NCBI GenBank assembly: GCA_002362385.1
Contig: DEUB01000060.1
Coordinates: 473-64,183 of the forward strand
Reading direction: 5' to 3'
DNA from: Lachnospiraceae bacterium UBA3273
Lineage (GTDB): Bacteria > Bacillota > Clostridia > Lachnospirales > Lachnospiraceae
DNA length: 63,711 nt
Position numbers and translations under genes: made by a program. The notes beneath the pieces were generated by a model, which was not told the origin of the DNA, did not search any database, and saw nothing but the letters and a program-made list of their open reading frames with translations. Below are positions 26,804-35,910 of this stretch, one piece after another (positions within the stretch are counted from its first letter, which is position 1; each line of letters begins with the position of its first letter).

Positions 26804-27106
26804 AAACCCTCTTTCCGGAAAACCTAAAGCTTCCTTACATTTTATGATTTTATGCCTTGCGGAGCGGAGTGTCAATACATATGACAAGACAGTGAAAATT
26901 TTTGTAAAAATAAATAATGCTTTATAAATTGCCGGGCATGTCTGTTTCGTCCATGTATATACACTGTTTTTAGTATAACATTGGAATGTTGTTTAGACTA
27001 TAACTAATATTTGCAGATTGGAAGAAAATATAGATTTGATAATTATTATAGATTAAAACTGAAAGATGTATTATAATCAACATATGTCGGAAACGGAGGC
27101 GATAAA
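26804..27106. promoter_or_regulatory. Divergent intergenic region between the UMF1-pncB operon and the redox cluster
   Basis: About 300 bp of AT-rich DNA between divergent genes. A TATAAT at 27072-27077 lies 30 bp before the DUF134-NifX start and is a likely -10 box; no good -35 was seen. TTGAT at 27036-27040 and ATCAA at 27076-27080 are half-sites of the Fnr type but are too far apart to call an operator. No terminator or RNA gene was recognised. Confidence 0.5.
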
Positions 27107-27877
27107 ATGCCAAGACCACAAAGGTGTAGAAGAGTCTGTAGTGAACCGGAATATTCATGTTTTGAACCGGAAGGAGTTTCAAATCCGGAAAGAGTGGTTC
27201 TTTCTGTTGATGAATATGAAGTGATAAGGCTTGTGGACTTTGAGAAACTGAGTCATGAACAATGCGCCGCCATTATGGATATTTCACGGACTACTGTCAC
27301 AGAAATATATGAAAGAGCGAGATATAAGATCTCGGACTGTATTGTGAATGGGAAACAATTAGTGATATCCGGCGGGAATTATAGGATCTGCAGCGGAAAA
27401 CACCAATCATGCGGTAAAAGATCATGCCGAAGACATGCAGAAAATTCAGAAAAAAATATAATAATGAAAGGACAGAGAGATATGAAGATAGCAGTAACTT
27501 ATGATAATGGAGAAATTTTTCAGCATTTTGGACATACGGAACAGTTTAAAGTGTATGAAGTGGAAAATGGCGTTATTACCAAATCGGAGATAATTGATTC
27601 AAACGGAAGCGGTCATGGAGCGCTTGCCGGATTGCTGGCTGACGCAGGAATAGAAGTTTTGATCTGCGGTGGAATCGGAGGGGGTGCGCAAACAGCTCTT
27701 TCCGAAGCAGGTATTCAACTTTACGGCGGCGTATCGGGTAATGCCGATGAAGCGGTTCTTGCTTTCGTGAATGGAACTCTGGGATACGATCCGGATGTAC
27801 AGTGTGATCATCATTCCCATGAAGCAGGTCATGGCTGCGGCGAACATGATTGCGGAAATGGCGGATGTCACGAATGA
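27107..27877 (+). CDS. DUF134 HTH protein fused to a NifX/NifB-type cluster-binding domain
   Basis: Two domains in one chain. Residues 1-100 are DUF134 (MPRPQRCRRVCSEPEYSCFEP, then LSVDEYEVIRLVDFEKLSHEQCAAIMDISRTTVTEIYERAR, a sigma-like HTH). From residue about 126 follows a dinitrogenase iron-molybdenum cofactor-type domain (MKIAVTYDNGEIFQHFGHTEQFKVYEV, VLICGGIGGGAQTALSEAGIQLYGG). The C-terminus is His/Cys-rich (CDHHSHEAGHGCGEHDCGNGGCHE) and probably binds metal. No nitrogenase genes are nearby, so a metal or Fe-S carrier and regulatory role is likely. Its stop overlaps the Crp/Fnr start by 4 bp. Confidence 0.85.
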   Translation: MPRPQRCRRVCSEPEYSCFEPEGVSNPERVVLSVDEYEVIRLVDFEKLSHEQCAAIMDISRTTVTEIYERARYKISDCIVNGKQLVISGGNYRICSGKHQSCGKRSCRRHAENSEKNIIMKGQRDMKIAVTYDNGEIFQHFGHTEQFKVYEVENGVITKSEIIDSNGSGHGALAGLLADAGIEVLICGGIGGGAQTALSEAGIQLYGGVSGNADEAVLAFVNGTLGYDPDVQCDHHSHEAGHGCGEHDCGNGGCHE

Positions 27878-28539
27878 ATATAGAGGATGACGTTAAAAAA
27901 TTATCATATTGGGATTCTCTTTCCGAAGAGGAAAAAGCAGTATTGATGCGCGGAACAACCGGCAGAACGTATCAAAAAAATGAATATATTCATGGTTTTT
28001 CAGATGCCTGCCTTGGAATGGTCTATGTTTGCAGGGGTTCTATCAGGGTTTATACGACTTCTGAGGAAGGAAGGGAGGTTACTCTGTTTCATATATTGGA
28101 GGGAGAATGCTGCATTATGTCTGCATCCTGCGTGATTACGGGAATTTCTTTGGATGTGCAGCTTCTTGCGGAAGAAGAGACGGAGATCATGGCAGTCCAT
28201 TCCGGTACTATCCAAAAATTGATGGATAGTAATATTTATGTGAAATGTTTTGCATACGAACTCGCTGTAAAAAGATTTTCCAGTGTGGTTTGGGTAATGC
28301 AGGAAATATTGTTTGCGCGGTTTGATGTCAGAATGGCAAGGTTTTTGCTGTCGGTTTATGAGAAAACTGGGAAAATGAATATTCAAATGACGCAGGAAGC
28401 CATTGCCATAGAAGTAAATTCAGCCAGAGAAGTGGTGGCGAGAATGTTGAAACAATTTGCCTCGGATAATTTAATAGAACTGAAAAGAGGTACGATTGTT
28501 CTAAAAAATATTGGCGGTTTGAAAAAAATTATCGATTAA
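27874..28539 (+). CDS. Crp/Fnr-family regulator with clustered cysteines
   Basis: N-terminal cyclic-nucleotide-binding-like fold (MVYVCRGSIRVYTTSEEGREVTLFHILEGECCIMSASCV), then a long dimer helix and a C-terminal winged helix (MTQEAIAIEVNSAREVVARMLKQFASDNLIELKRGTIVLKN). The start at 27874 overlaps the upstream stop. Cysteines lie at residues 46, 53, 79, 80 and 86; the last three are in a GECCxxSASC motif in the effector pocket. There is no N-terminal Fe-S cluster motif as in true Fnr. With thioredoxin and two rhodanese proteins downstream, a thiol or sulfane-sulfur sensor is a reasonable guess. Confidence 0.85.
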   Translation: MNIEDDVKKLSYWDSLSEEEKAVLMRGTTGRTYQKNEYIHGFSDACLGMVYVCRGSIRVYTTSEEGREVTLFHILEGECCIMSASCVITGISLDVQLLAEEETEIMAVHSGTIQKLMDSNIYVKCFAYELAVKRFSSVVWVMQEILFARFDVRMARFLLSVYEKTGKMNIQMTQEAIAIEVNSAREVVARMLKQFASDNLIELKRGTIVLKNIGGLKKIID

Positions 28540-28581
28540 TGAGACTCAGTCACAGAAGAATGCTCTCAAACTTTGTATAAT
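28540..28581 (+). promoter_or_regulatory. Putative promoter and Crp/Fnr-like site before thioredoxin
   Basis: A TATAAT -10 box lies at 28576-28581 with no good -35, as expected for an activated promoter. Upstream at 28540-28554, TGAGA-N5-TCACA resembles a Crp/Fnr-type inverted repeat and is centred near -40. The match is weak and the spacing is one base short of the classical form. Confidence 0.35.
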
Positions 28582-28635
28582 GAAGCCAGGATCAGGAATA
28601 ATTACTGATTATAAAATGATTAGGAGGACACATAA

Positions 28636-28947
28636 ATGGCGGAGTTAAAAATAACAAGCGGAAATTTTGAGAGTGAAGTGATGGAATCGGATATTCCGGT
28701 ACTGATTGATTTTTGGGCAAGTTGGTGTGCCCCGTGCAAGATGATGTTACCTGTTGTTGCGCAGCTGGCAGAAGAATATGAAGGTAAGGTTAAAGTCGGT
28801 AAAGTGAATGTAGAGGAGGAACCGGAGCTTGCCGGACGGTTTCAGGTAATGAGTATTCCTATGTTTGCAGTTGTTAAGGATGGCAAGGTAGTGAATCAAA
28901 TGATAGGCGCCAGACCAAAATCAGAACTGGAGGCGATGTTAGAGTGA
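28636..28947 (+). CDS. trxA: Thioredoxin
   Basis: Dithiol-disulfide oxidoreductase of 103 aa with active site WCAPCK (Cys31 and Cys34), the cis-Pro segment SIPMFAVVKDG, and normal thioredoxin length. A TTAGGAGGA site precedes the ATG. Its stop overlaps the GTG start of the following rhodanese gene, so the two proteins are made together. The WCAPC variant of the classical WCGPC is common in clostridial thioredoxins. Confidence 0.93.
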   Translation: MAELKITSGNFESEVMESDIPVLIDFWASWCAPCKMMLPVVAQLAEEYEGKVKVGKVNVEEEPELAGRFQVMSIPMFAVVKDGKVVNQMIGARPKSELEAMLE

Positions 28948-29267
28948 GTTTGTTTGATATGTTTAAGAGGCCTGATATAAACGCAGGAATAGAGGAATTT
29001 AAGAAAAGTGAAAATGCGATTTTATTAGATGTAAGAACATCGGAAGAATACGGGGAAGGACATATTGAAGGAAGCGTTAATATTCCATTGCAGTCCATTC
29101 AAAATGTAAAAATTCAGATACCGGACTTAAACAGAAAAATATATGTGCATTGCTTAAGCGGCGCAAGAAGTGCCAGGGCTGCATCGACGTTAAAGGCTAT
29201 GGGATATTTGGATGTTACAAATATCGGAGGAATTGATTCTTATACAGGAAAGGTTGTGAAAGGATGA
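28944..29267 (+). CDS. Single-domain rhodanese-like sulfurtransferase
   Basis: Rhodanese domain of 107 aa with active-site loop HCLSGARS (Cys70) and the conserved LLDVRTSEEYGEGHIEGSVNIPL block. The start is GTG at 28944, overlapping the trxA stop; its own stop overlaps the next start by 4 bp. No signal peptide is seen, so it is cytoplasmic. It probably carries persulfide sulfur, with thioredoxin as a possible reductant. Confidence 0.88.
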   Translation: MSLFDMFKRPDINAGIEEFKKSENAILLDVRTSEEYGEGHIEGSVNIPLQSIQNVKIQIPDLNRKIYVHCLSGARSARAASTLKAMGYLDVTNIGGIDSYTGKVVKG

Positions 29268-30967
29268 AAGTTGTAATTGTAGGCGGAGTTGCAGGAGGAG
29301 CTACAGCGGCGACCAGGCTCAGAAGACTCAATGAACATGCACAGATTACTGTTTTTGAACGTTCGGGATATATTTCATATGCAAATTGCGGACTGCCGTA
29401 TTATATTGGCGGTGTGATCGAGGATAAAGAAGAACTGACGCTTCAGACACCGGAAAGCATATGGGACAGATTCCGCATTGATATGAAGGTCCATCATGAA
29501 GTAACGGATATTGATACTTCACAAAAAACAGTTACCGTCCATAATCTGGATAACGGAAAGGTATATGAAGAATCTTATGATAAATTGATTTTATCGCCGG
29601 GAGCAAAGCCGGTAATGCCCAATCTTCCGGGAATGGATAATGAGAAGATTTTTACCTTAAGAACAGTGGAGGATACCCTGAAGATCCGGGCGTTTGTAGA
29701 GGAAAGAAAACCCAAAACAGCAGTCATGGTAGGCGGTGGCTTTATCGGACTTGAGGTCGCTGAAAATCTGTGCGACTTAGGGGTTAAGGTTACTGTAGTT
29801 CAAAGGCCGAAACAACTGATGAATACGTTGGATTATGACATGGCGACTCTTGTACATAATAAATTGCGCAGTAAAGGGATCAGTCTGAAGCTTGGCGGCG
29901 ATGTGATCGGGTTTGAGGAGAAGGAACGGCTGCAGGTCCTCTTAAAAGATGATGAACCTGTTAGTGCAGATATGGTGCTTATGGCAATCGGTGTCAGCCC
30001 GGAGTCGACACTTGCAAAAAAGGCAGGGCTAAAACTGGGCATGAAAGGTGCAATCGTTGTAAATGACAAAATGGAGACATCCGTGCCGGATATCTATGCG
30101 GTAGGAGATGCGGTACAGGTAAAACATACCGTTACGGGAAATGATGCGGTAATTTCTCTCGCCGGTCCTGCAAATAAGCAGGGCAGAATCGCGGCAGATA
30201 ATATTTGCGGCTTGGATAGCCATTATAAGGGAAGCATGGGTTCTTCGGTAATCAAGCTGTTTGATATGACAGCCGCAAACACGGGACTTACTGAAAAAGC
30301 AGCAAAAGATGCAGGAATAGCATATGAAAGAGTTGTTTTGTCTCCGGCTTCTCATGCAGGGTATTATCCCGGGGCAAAGGTAATGACCATGAAGGTCGTC
30401 TATGAAAAGAACACGCTAAGAATCCTTGGCGCACAGATTGTAGGATATGATGGGGCAGATAAGCGTCTGGATGTGATTGCCACAGCAATAAGCGCAGGAT
30501 TAAAAGCCGATATGTTAAAGGATTTGGACTTAGCATACGCCCCTCCTTATTCATCTGCAAAAGATCCGGTAAATATGGCCGGATTTATGATAGATAATAT
30601 TGCAACCGGAAAAGTAAAACAGTTTCATTGGGATGAACTGGATAAGCTGCCCCAAGATGGAAGTGTGACGTTGATCGATACAAGAACGCAGGGCGAATAT
30701 GCGAGAGGTCATGTGGACGGATTTATCAATATTCCGGTGGATGATCTAAGAGAAAGTCTTGAGAACATCGATAAGTCTAAACCTGTATACGTGATGTGCC
30801 AAAGCGGATTGAGAAGCTATATAGCGTGCAGGATTTTGGCGGGGGAAGGATTTGACTGCTACAATTTCTCAGGTGGATATCGTTTCTATGAGAATATTAT
30901 AAAAGAGATAAATTTGACAGAGGCGTCGCATCCGTGTGGAATGGATAAATTTATGGCTTTCACTTGA
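29264..30967 (+). CDS. CoA-disulfide-reductase-like flavoprotein with C-terminal rhodanese domain
   Basis: FAD-dependent pyridine nucleotide disulfide oxidoreductase (residues 1-445) fused to rhodanese (about 460-560). The FAD motif is VVIVGGVAGGATAATRLRR, the single catalytic Cys is Cys42 in ISYANCGLPYYIGG, the NAD-binding segment is VMVGGGFIGLEVAENL, and the second FAD motif is VPDIYAVGDAV. Rhodanese Cys512 lies in VMCQSGLRSY. Such CoADR-Rhd proteins reduce CoA persulfide or polysulfide. Length is 567 aa. Last gene of the redox cluster; its stop overlaps the -35 box of the ileS promoter. Confidence 0.92.
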   Translation: MKVVIVGGVAGGATAATRLRRLNEHAQITVFERSGYISYANCGLPYYIGGVIEDKEELTLQTPESIWDRFRIDMKVHHEVTDIDTSQKTVTVHNLDNGKVYEESYDKLILSPGAKPVMPNLPGMDNEKIFTLRTVEDTLKIRAFVEERKPKTAVMVGGGFIGLEVAENLCDLGVKVTVVQRPKQLMNTLDYDMATLVHNKLRSKGISLKLGGDVIGFEEKERLQVLLKDDEPVSADMVLMAIGVSPESTLAKKAGLKLGMKGAIVVNDKMETSVPDIYAVGDAVQVKHTVTGNDAVISLAGPANKQGRIAADNICGLDSHYKGSMGSSVIKLFDMTAANTGLTEKAAKDAGIAYERVVLSPASHAGYYPGAKVMTMKVVYEKNTLRILGAQIVGYDGADKRLDVIATAISAGLKADMLKDLDLAYAPPYSSAKDPVNMAGFMIDNIATGKVKQFHWDELDKLPQDGSVTLIDTRTQGEYARGHVDGFINIPVDDLRESLENIDKSKPVYVMCQSGLRSYIACRILAGEGFDCYNFSGGYRFYENIIKEINLTEASHPCGMDKFMAFT

Positions 30968-30993
30968 CAATTACATTTTCCCGGAATTATAAT
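30964..30993 (+). promoter_or_regulatory. Strong consensus promoter of the ileS T-box transcript
   Basis: Perfect TTGACA (30964-30969) and perfect TATAAT (30988-30993) with an 18-bp spacer. The -35 box overlaps the TGA stop of the preceding gene. Transcription should start near 31000. Confidence 0.85.
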
Positions 30994-31013
30994 ACAGACA
31001 GTTTTATAAATAG

Positions 31014-31284
31014 GAAAGACGTTGACGAAGAGAGTACACTGCTTTTCAAAATCAAAGCGAGCCGGAGACGGTGTGAGTCCGGTATGAGTAGAAGGCTGTG
31101 GAAAATCACTTCCAAGTTGCGAAGACCAACGGCAAAGCCGGAGAAAAGATACCGGGTAAGCCCAGTAGTTTGAGACGGCATTCCCCCGTTACGGGAAATC
31201 ATATGAATCTATTAAGAGAGTATGCTGTAACGGGTGGTAACGGATTTTAACCTTCGTCCTTTTACGGACGGAGGTTTTCTTTAT
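31014..31284 (+). ncRNA. T-box riboswitch leader of ileS (Ile specifier ATC)
   Basis: Reads the charging state of tRNA-Ile and controls ileS by antitermination. Visible elements: the AGAGA-type motif near 31029, the GGTGTGAGTCC distal stem I element at 31070-31080, and the specifier loop GAAAATCAC with ATC at 31105-31107. The T-box core AACGGGTGGTAACGG follows at 31229-31243. The terminator hairpin is AACCTTCGTCC (31249-31259) with GGACGGAGGTT (31266-31276) and a T tract. The specifier agrees with the downstream gene. Confidence 0.93.
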
Positions 31285-31386
31285 TTTATGGCGGAAAGAG
31301 TTTCAAAGATGTGCTTCTGCCGTTTTGGGACGCCGTTTATATCAGGAAACAGACCATATTTACAGCAGGAAAGAAAGGAGTAGATC

Positions 31387-34300
31387 ATGTACCAAAAAGT
31401 TGAGACCAATGTCAATTTTGTAGAACATGAGAAAGCAACAGAAAAATTCTGGCGGGAAAACAATATTTTTCAAAAGAGCATGGACAGCCGTAAGGAAGGG
31501 CCTGCCTATACTTTTTATGACGGACCGCCTACTGCCAACGGAAAGCCCCATATCGGCCACGTGCTGACCCGCGTTATCAAGGATATGATCCCCAGATACC
31601 GTACCATGAAAGGATATATGGTGCCTAGAAAGGCGGGCTGGGATACCCATGGCTTACCTGTTGAACTGGAAGTAGAACGTATGCTGGGTCTGGACGGAAA
31701 AGAACAGATTGAAGAGTACGGTCTTGACCCTTTTATCCGGAAATGTAAGGAAAGCGTCTGGAAATATAAGGGAATGTGGGAGGACTTCTCCGGAACCGTA
31801 GGCTTCTGGGCGGATATGGATGACCCTTACGTAACCTATCATGATGACTTTATTGAATCCGAATGGTGGGCGTTAAAGGAAATCTGGAACAAGGATCTGC
31901 TGTATAAAGGATTTAAGATCGTGCCCTACTGCCCCCGCTGCGGGACGCCTTTATCCTCTCATGAGGTAGCCCAGGGCTATAAGGCGGTAAAGGAGCGCTC
32001 TGCCACAGTTCGTTTTAAGTTAGTGGGGAAAGATGAATATTTCCTGGCATGGACCACCACCCCCTGGACCCTGCCCAGCAATACCGCCCTTTGCGTAAAT
32101 CCGGAAGAAACTTATGCAAAGGTAAAGGCGGCAGACGGCTATACTTATATTATGGCGGAAGCCCTTCTTGATTCGGTGCTCGGCAAGCTTGCGGAAGACG
32201 GCAAGGCGGCTTATGAAGTTGTGGAGACTTATGTGGGCAAGGATCTGGTGGGCACGGAATATGAAGCCCTTTATGAATGTGCGGCTGACGTTGCAAAAAA
32301 GCAGAATAAAAAAGCCCATTTTGTTACGGCAGACAATTACGTTACATTGACAGACGGTACGGGAATCGTTCATATCGCTCCTGCTTTCGGCGAAGACGAT
32401 GCCAGGGTGGGACGTGAAAATGACCTTCCCTTTGTTCAGTTTGTTGACGGAAAAGGCAATCTGACAGAGGAAACGCCTTTTGCAGGATTATTTGTAAAAG
32501 ACGCAGACCCCAAGGTGCTGGTGGACTTAGACAGCAGGGGCTTACTCTTTGACGCGCCCAAATTCGAGCATGATTATCCTTTCTGCTGGAGATGCGATAC
32601 GCCCCTTATTTATTATGCGAGAGAGTCATGGTTTATCAAAATGACGGCGGTAAAAGAGGATTTGATCCGCAATAACAATACCATTAACTGGATTCCCGAA
32701 TCCATCGGTAAGGGACGTTTCGGCGACTGGCTTGAAAATATCCAGGACTGGGGCATTTCCCGTAACCGTTACTGGGGTACTCCCTTAAATGTGTGGACCT
32801 GTGACTGCGGTCATATGGAATCCGTGGGAAGCCGTCAGGAATTATTTGAAATGAGCGGGGATGAAAAAGCTAAGACGGTAGAACTGCACAGACCCTATAT
32901 CGATGAGATTACCATAAAGTGTCCTAAGTGCGGCGGCACCATGCACCGTGTGCCGGAGGTTATTGACTGCTGGTTCGATTCAGGGGCAATGCCTTTTGCA
33001 CAGCATCATTATCCTTTCGAAAATAAGGAATTATTTGAAAGCCAGTTTCCGGCACAGTTTATTTCCGAGGCTGTGGACCAGACAAGAGGATGGTTTTATT
33101 CTCTGTTAGCGGAGTCTACTTTGTTATTTAACAAGGCTCCCTATGAGAATGTTATTGTTTTGGGACATGTACAGGATGAAAAGGGCCAGAAGATGAGCAA
33201 ATCCAAAGGAAACGCTGTTGATCCCTTTGACGCTCTGGCAGAATACGGAGCAGATGCGATCCGTTGGTATTTCTATATTAATTCGGCGCCTTGGCTGCCC
33301 AACCGTTTCCACGGAGATGCAGTTAAGGAAGGACGCAGCAAATTTATGGGCACTCTCTGGAATACCTATGCGTTCTTTGTACTGTATGCAAATATCGATA
33401 ATTTTGACGCTACAAAATATACATTAGAATATGATAAGCTGTCTGTTATGGACAAATGGCTGTTATCCAAGCTGAACTCCACCGTTAAGGCAGTTGACGA
33501 GAATCTGGACAATTATAGGATTCCCGAGGCTGCAAGGGCATTAACGGGCTTTGTGGATGATATGAGCAACTGGTATGTCAGAAGGAGCCGCGAACGTTTC
33601 TGGGCAAAGGGAATGGAGCAGGATAAGATCAATGCCTATATGACCCTTTATACGGCCCTTGTTACTATTGCAAAGGCGGCGGCTCCCATGGTTCCTTTTA
33701 TTACCGAGGATATTTACCGCAATCTGGTATGCAGCGTTGATAAAAATGCGCCTGAAAGCATCCATCTGTGCGATTTCCCTAAGGTAGAGGAATCTATGAT
33801 CGATACACAGCTGGAAAAAGATATGGATGAAGTCTTAAAGATCGTAGTCATGGGACGTGCGGCAAGAAATGCAGCTAACATCAAAAACCGCCAGCCTATC
33901 GGCGATATGTATGTAAAAGCGCCTGAAACTTTATCCCAGTTCTATGTGGATATTATTGAAGATGAATTAAATGTGAAAAAGGTAACTTTTGCAGATGATG
34001 TCAGTGCATTTACAACCTATAGCTTCAAGCCCCAGCTTCGTACTGTGGGCCCCAAATACGGCAAACAGCTTGGCGGCATCCAGAAGACTCTGGCTTCTTT
34101 AGACGGCAGCAGCGCCATGGATGAGTTGAATGAAAAAGGAATGCTGAAATTTGACGTAGACGGAGTGGAAGTAACCTTATTTAAGGAAGATCTGCTGATC
34201 TCCATGGAACAGAAGGAAGGCTTCGTAACGGAGGCGGACAATACGGTTACGGTAGTGCTGGATACGAACCTTTCCGAGGAATTGATTGAAGAAGGTTTTG

Positions 34301-34539
34301 TATTCGAGGTCATCAGCAAGATCCAGACCATGCGTAAGGACAGTAAGTTTGAAGTGACCGACCATATCAAAGTAGCCGTTACGGGAAATGAAAAGCTGGG
34401 CGGTATCGTCATGGCTAACAAAGAGTCCATCGCATCCAAAGTCTTAGCGGATGAGATGACCACGGAAGGCAGCTTTGAAATCAGCAAAGAATGGTCCGTA
34501 AACGGAGAAAAAGTTACGATCTCTTTAGAGAAAGCGTAA
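31387..34539 (+). CDS. ileS: Isoleucyl-tRNA synthetase, long form
   Basis: Charges tRNA-Ile. HIGH motif PHIGH at residues 54-58 in TFYDGPPTANGKPHIGHVL, KMSKS at 602-606, editing-domain signature AWTTTPWTLPSNTALCVNP, and zinc-type Cys pairs CPRCG (about 180) and CPKCGG (about 515). At 1050 aa it is longer than the usual 920-930-aa bacterial enzyme and fits the eukaryote-like second class (IleS2), some members of which resist mupirocin; resistance here is not shown. The start ATG has AAAGGAG upstream and the gene is controlled by the T-box leader. Confidence 0.96.
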   Translation: MYQKVETNVNFVEHEKATEKFWRENNIFQKSMDSRKEGPAYTFYDGPPTANGKPHIGHVLTRVIKDMIPRYRTMKGYMVPRKAGWDTHGLPVELEVERMLGLDGKEQIEEYGLDPFIRKCKESVWKYKGMWEDFSGTVGFWADMDDPYVTYHDDFIESEWWALKEIWNKDLLYKGFKIVPYCPRCGTPLSSHEVAQGYKAVKERSATVRFKLVGKDEYFLAWTTTPWTLPSNTALCVNPEETYAKVKAADGYTYIMAEALLDSVLGKLAEDGKAAYEVVETYVGKDLVGTEYEALYECAADVAKKQNKKAHFVTADNYVTLTDGTGIVHIAPAFGEDDARVGRENDLPFVQFVDGKGNLTEETPFAGLFVKDADPKVLVDLDSRGLLFDAPKFEHDYPFCWRCDTPLIYYARESWFIKMTAVKEDLIRNNNTINWIPESIGKGRFGDWLENIQDWGISRNRYWGTPLNVWTCDCGHMESVGSRQELFEMSGDEKAKTVELHRPYIDEITIKCPKCGGTMHRVPEVIDCWFDSGAMPFAQHHYPFENKELFESQFPAQFISEAVDQTRGWFYSLLAESTLLFNKAPYENVIVLGHVQDEKGQKMSKSKGNAVDPFDALAEYGADAIRWYFYINSAPWLPNRFHGDAVKEGRSKFMGTLWNTYAFFVLYANIDNFDATKYTLEYDKLSVMDKWLLSKLNSTVKAVDENLDNYRIPEAARALTGFVDDMSNWYVRRSRERFWAKGMEQDKINAYMTLYTALVTIAKAAAPMVPFITEDIYRNLVCSVDKNAPESIHLCDFPKVEESMIDTQLEKDMDEVLKIVVMGRAARNAANIKNRQPIGDMYVKAPETLSQFYVDIIEDELNVKKVTFADDVSAFTTYSFKPQLRTVGPKYGKQLGGIQKTLASLDGSSAMDELNEKGMLKFDVDGVEVTLFKEDLLISMEQKEGFVTEADNTVTVVLDTNLSEELIEEGFVFEVISKIQTMRKDSKFEVTDHIKVAVTGNEKLGGIVMANKESIASKVLADEMTTEGSFEISKEWSVNGEKVTISLEKA

Positions 34540-34559
34540 AAAAATTAAAGGAGTACTGA

Positions 34560-35024
34560 ATGGAACCCAGAAAAGAAATGATCATTAATGAAGAATTGAA
34601 GACCGCCATCAAAATGATGGCGCAGGACAATAACAGCAAAAGCCAGAATGATATGATAGATATTCTGATGAAATCCAAGCTGTTGATTCCGGTAAAGATT
34701 TCTCCCGCGGCAAAGAGGGACGATCAGGGGAACTATATACTATCCCCCAAGCATAAAATTACCTTTGCTACGGTAAAAAATTACCAGGATACCAAAAACC
34801 CTGACTGGAGTTATTTTATCGGCTTTACGGACAGCGAGGAACTGAAGGCATGGGCAGGCGGCAAGAAAATCGACACATTTTTAGCAGACTTTAACGACTA
34901 TGCCGTTATGCTGTTAAAGCCTGATGCGGTCTGCAAAGGCTTTGTTTTAAATCCTGCCGGCGGAAACGTATGCTTCCCTACGGATGTGGTAAAGCAGATC
35001 GTTAAGAGGCGGGATGGGAAATAA
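34560..35024 (+). CDS. SseB-family protein
   Basis: 154-aa protein resembling the N-terminal domain of SseB (enhanced serine sensitivity). Segments LIPVKISP, KITFATVKN, WSYFIGFTDSEELKAW and YAVMLLKPDAVCKGFVLNPAGGNVCFP fit that fold. Its biochemical role is unknown. It starts 20 bp after ileS with an AAAGGAG site and is probably transcribed with it. Confidence 0.78.
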   Translation: MEPRKEMIINEELKTAIKMMAQDNNSKSQNDMIDILMKSKLLIPVKISPAAKRDDQGNYILSPKHKITFATVKNYQDTKNPDWSYFIGFTDSEELKAWAGGKKIDTFLADFNDYAVMLLKPDAVCKGFVLNPAGGNVCFPTDVVKQIVKRRDGK

Positions 35025-35104
35025 GTGTATGTGTTTTATGAGATATAAGTAAAACATTTGTTTTTTGTACTAATGATAAGAAGGCCCGAAAGGAGATACA
35101 AAAT

Positions 35105-35704
35105 ATGGCGATGGTCAATTGCAGTGAATGTGGAAAAGAAATATCAGATAAAGCAAAAGTATGCCCTCATTGTGGATACAAGAAAGAGGGGAATTTAGTA
35201 AAATTTGTAAAAAATCCTAAAAATAGAATTCCAATAATTGCGGGGGGCATTGTTCTTGTTTTTCTGCTCATAATACTTGCTGTAGTTCGTGGAAAAATGG
35301 ATTCGCCTTTCGAGCGAATCAATGAACACACCACAAGGAAAGAGGTTATCAAACTTTATGGCAAGGGAGATAAGATAGAAGGATTGACTGGCGATGACCT
35401 GTTTTATAGGAAAAGTAAATTTTGGGGGTTAAATGGAGCACTTAGTTTTTTCTTTCTTAATGAGGAAATAGTCAATGGATCTTGGAGCTATTCTTTAAAG
35501 GGTAAAGAAACATTTGATGATTATAATAGTCAAATAACAAAAATCATTGAATATTATACAGGTTTATATGGTAAGCCGGAGGAAAGAAACGATGAGTATA
35601 CTTGGTATGATGAAAGCGGAAATTCATATATATTAGAGTTAGCCGATACAAAGATTCAGGGAATAGCATATAAAGCTATAAGAGTTACCTTTAGACCTTA
35701 TTGA
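35105..35704 (+). CDS. Zinc-ribbon membrane-anchored protein
   Basis: N-terminal zinc ribbon (CSECGKEISDKAKVCPHCG, four Cys), then one transmembrane helix (IPIIAGGIVLVFLLIILAVV), then an extracytoplasmic domain of about 130 aa with a repeat-type HTTRKEVIKLYGKGDKI segment resembling SmpA/OmlA-like small beta folds. Length is 199 aa. A GAAAGGAGATA site precedes the ATG. The region is more AT-rich than ileS. Function unknown. A terminator follows at 35749. Confidence 0.7.
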   Translation: MAMVNCSECGKEISDKAKVCPHCGYKKEGNLVKFVKNPKNRIPIIAGGIVLVFLLIILAVVRGKMDSPFERINEHTTRKEVIKLYGKGDKIEGLTGDDLFYRKSKFWGLNGALSFFFLNEEIVNGSWSYSLKGKETFDDYNSQITKIIEYYTGLYGKPEERNDEYTWYDESGNSYILELADTKIQGIAYKAIRVTFRPY

Positions 35705-35748
35705 TCGAAGAAAACTTTCGGTATATCTTGATTTTAAAATTAAGTTAT

Positions 35749-35796
35749 AAATACTCATCTCAAACTATCATAGTTGAGATGGGTATTTTATTTTTT
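35749..35796 (+). terminator. Strong hairpin terminator
   Basis: The arm 35750-35767 (AATACTCATCTCAAACTA) pairs with 35771-35787 (TAGTTGAGATGGGTATT) with one bulge and is followed by a T-rich run. Confidence 0.85.
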
Positions 35797-35910
35797 AGAC
35801 AAAATACCTATATAAGCAAATACAGGTATAAAAGTACTTTAAAACATTACCTTGGTGTTATAGTATTTTTTAAAATATATAGTTACTTTAAAAAAGTCAG
35901 GTTGGATCAA

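Noticed and set aside
27036..27080. Fnr-type operator formed by TTGAT and ATCAA before the DUF134-NifX gene
   Set aside because: The half-sites are about 40 bp apart, far beyond the four-base gap of a true Fnr box.
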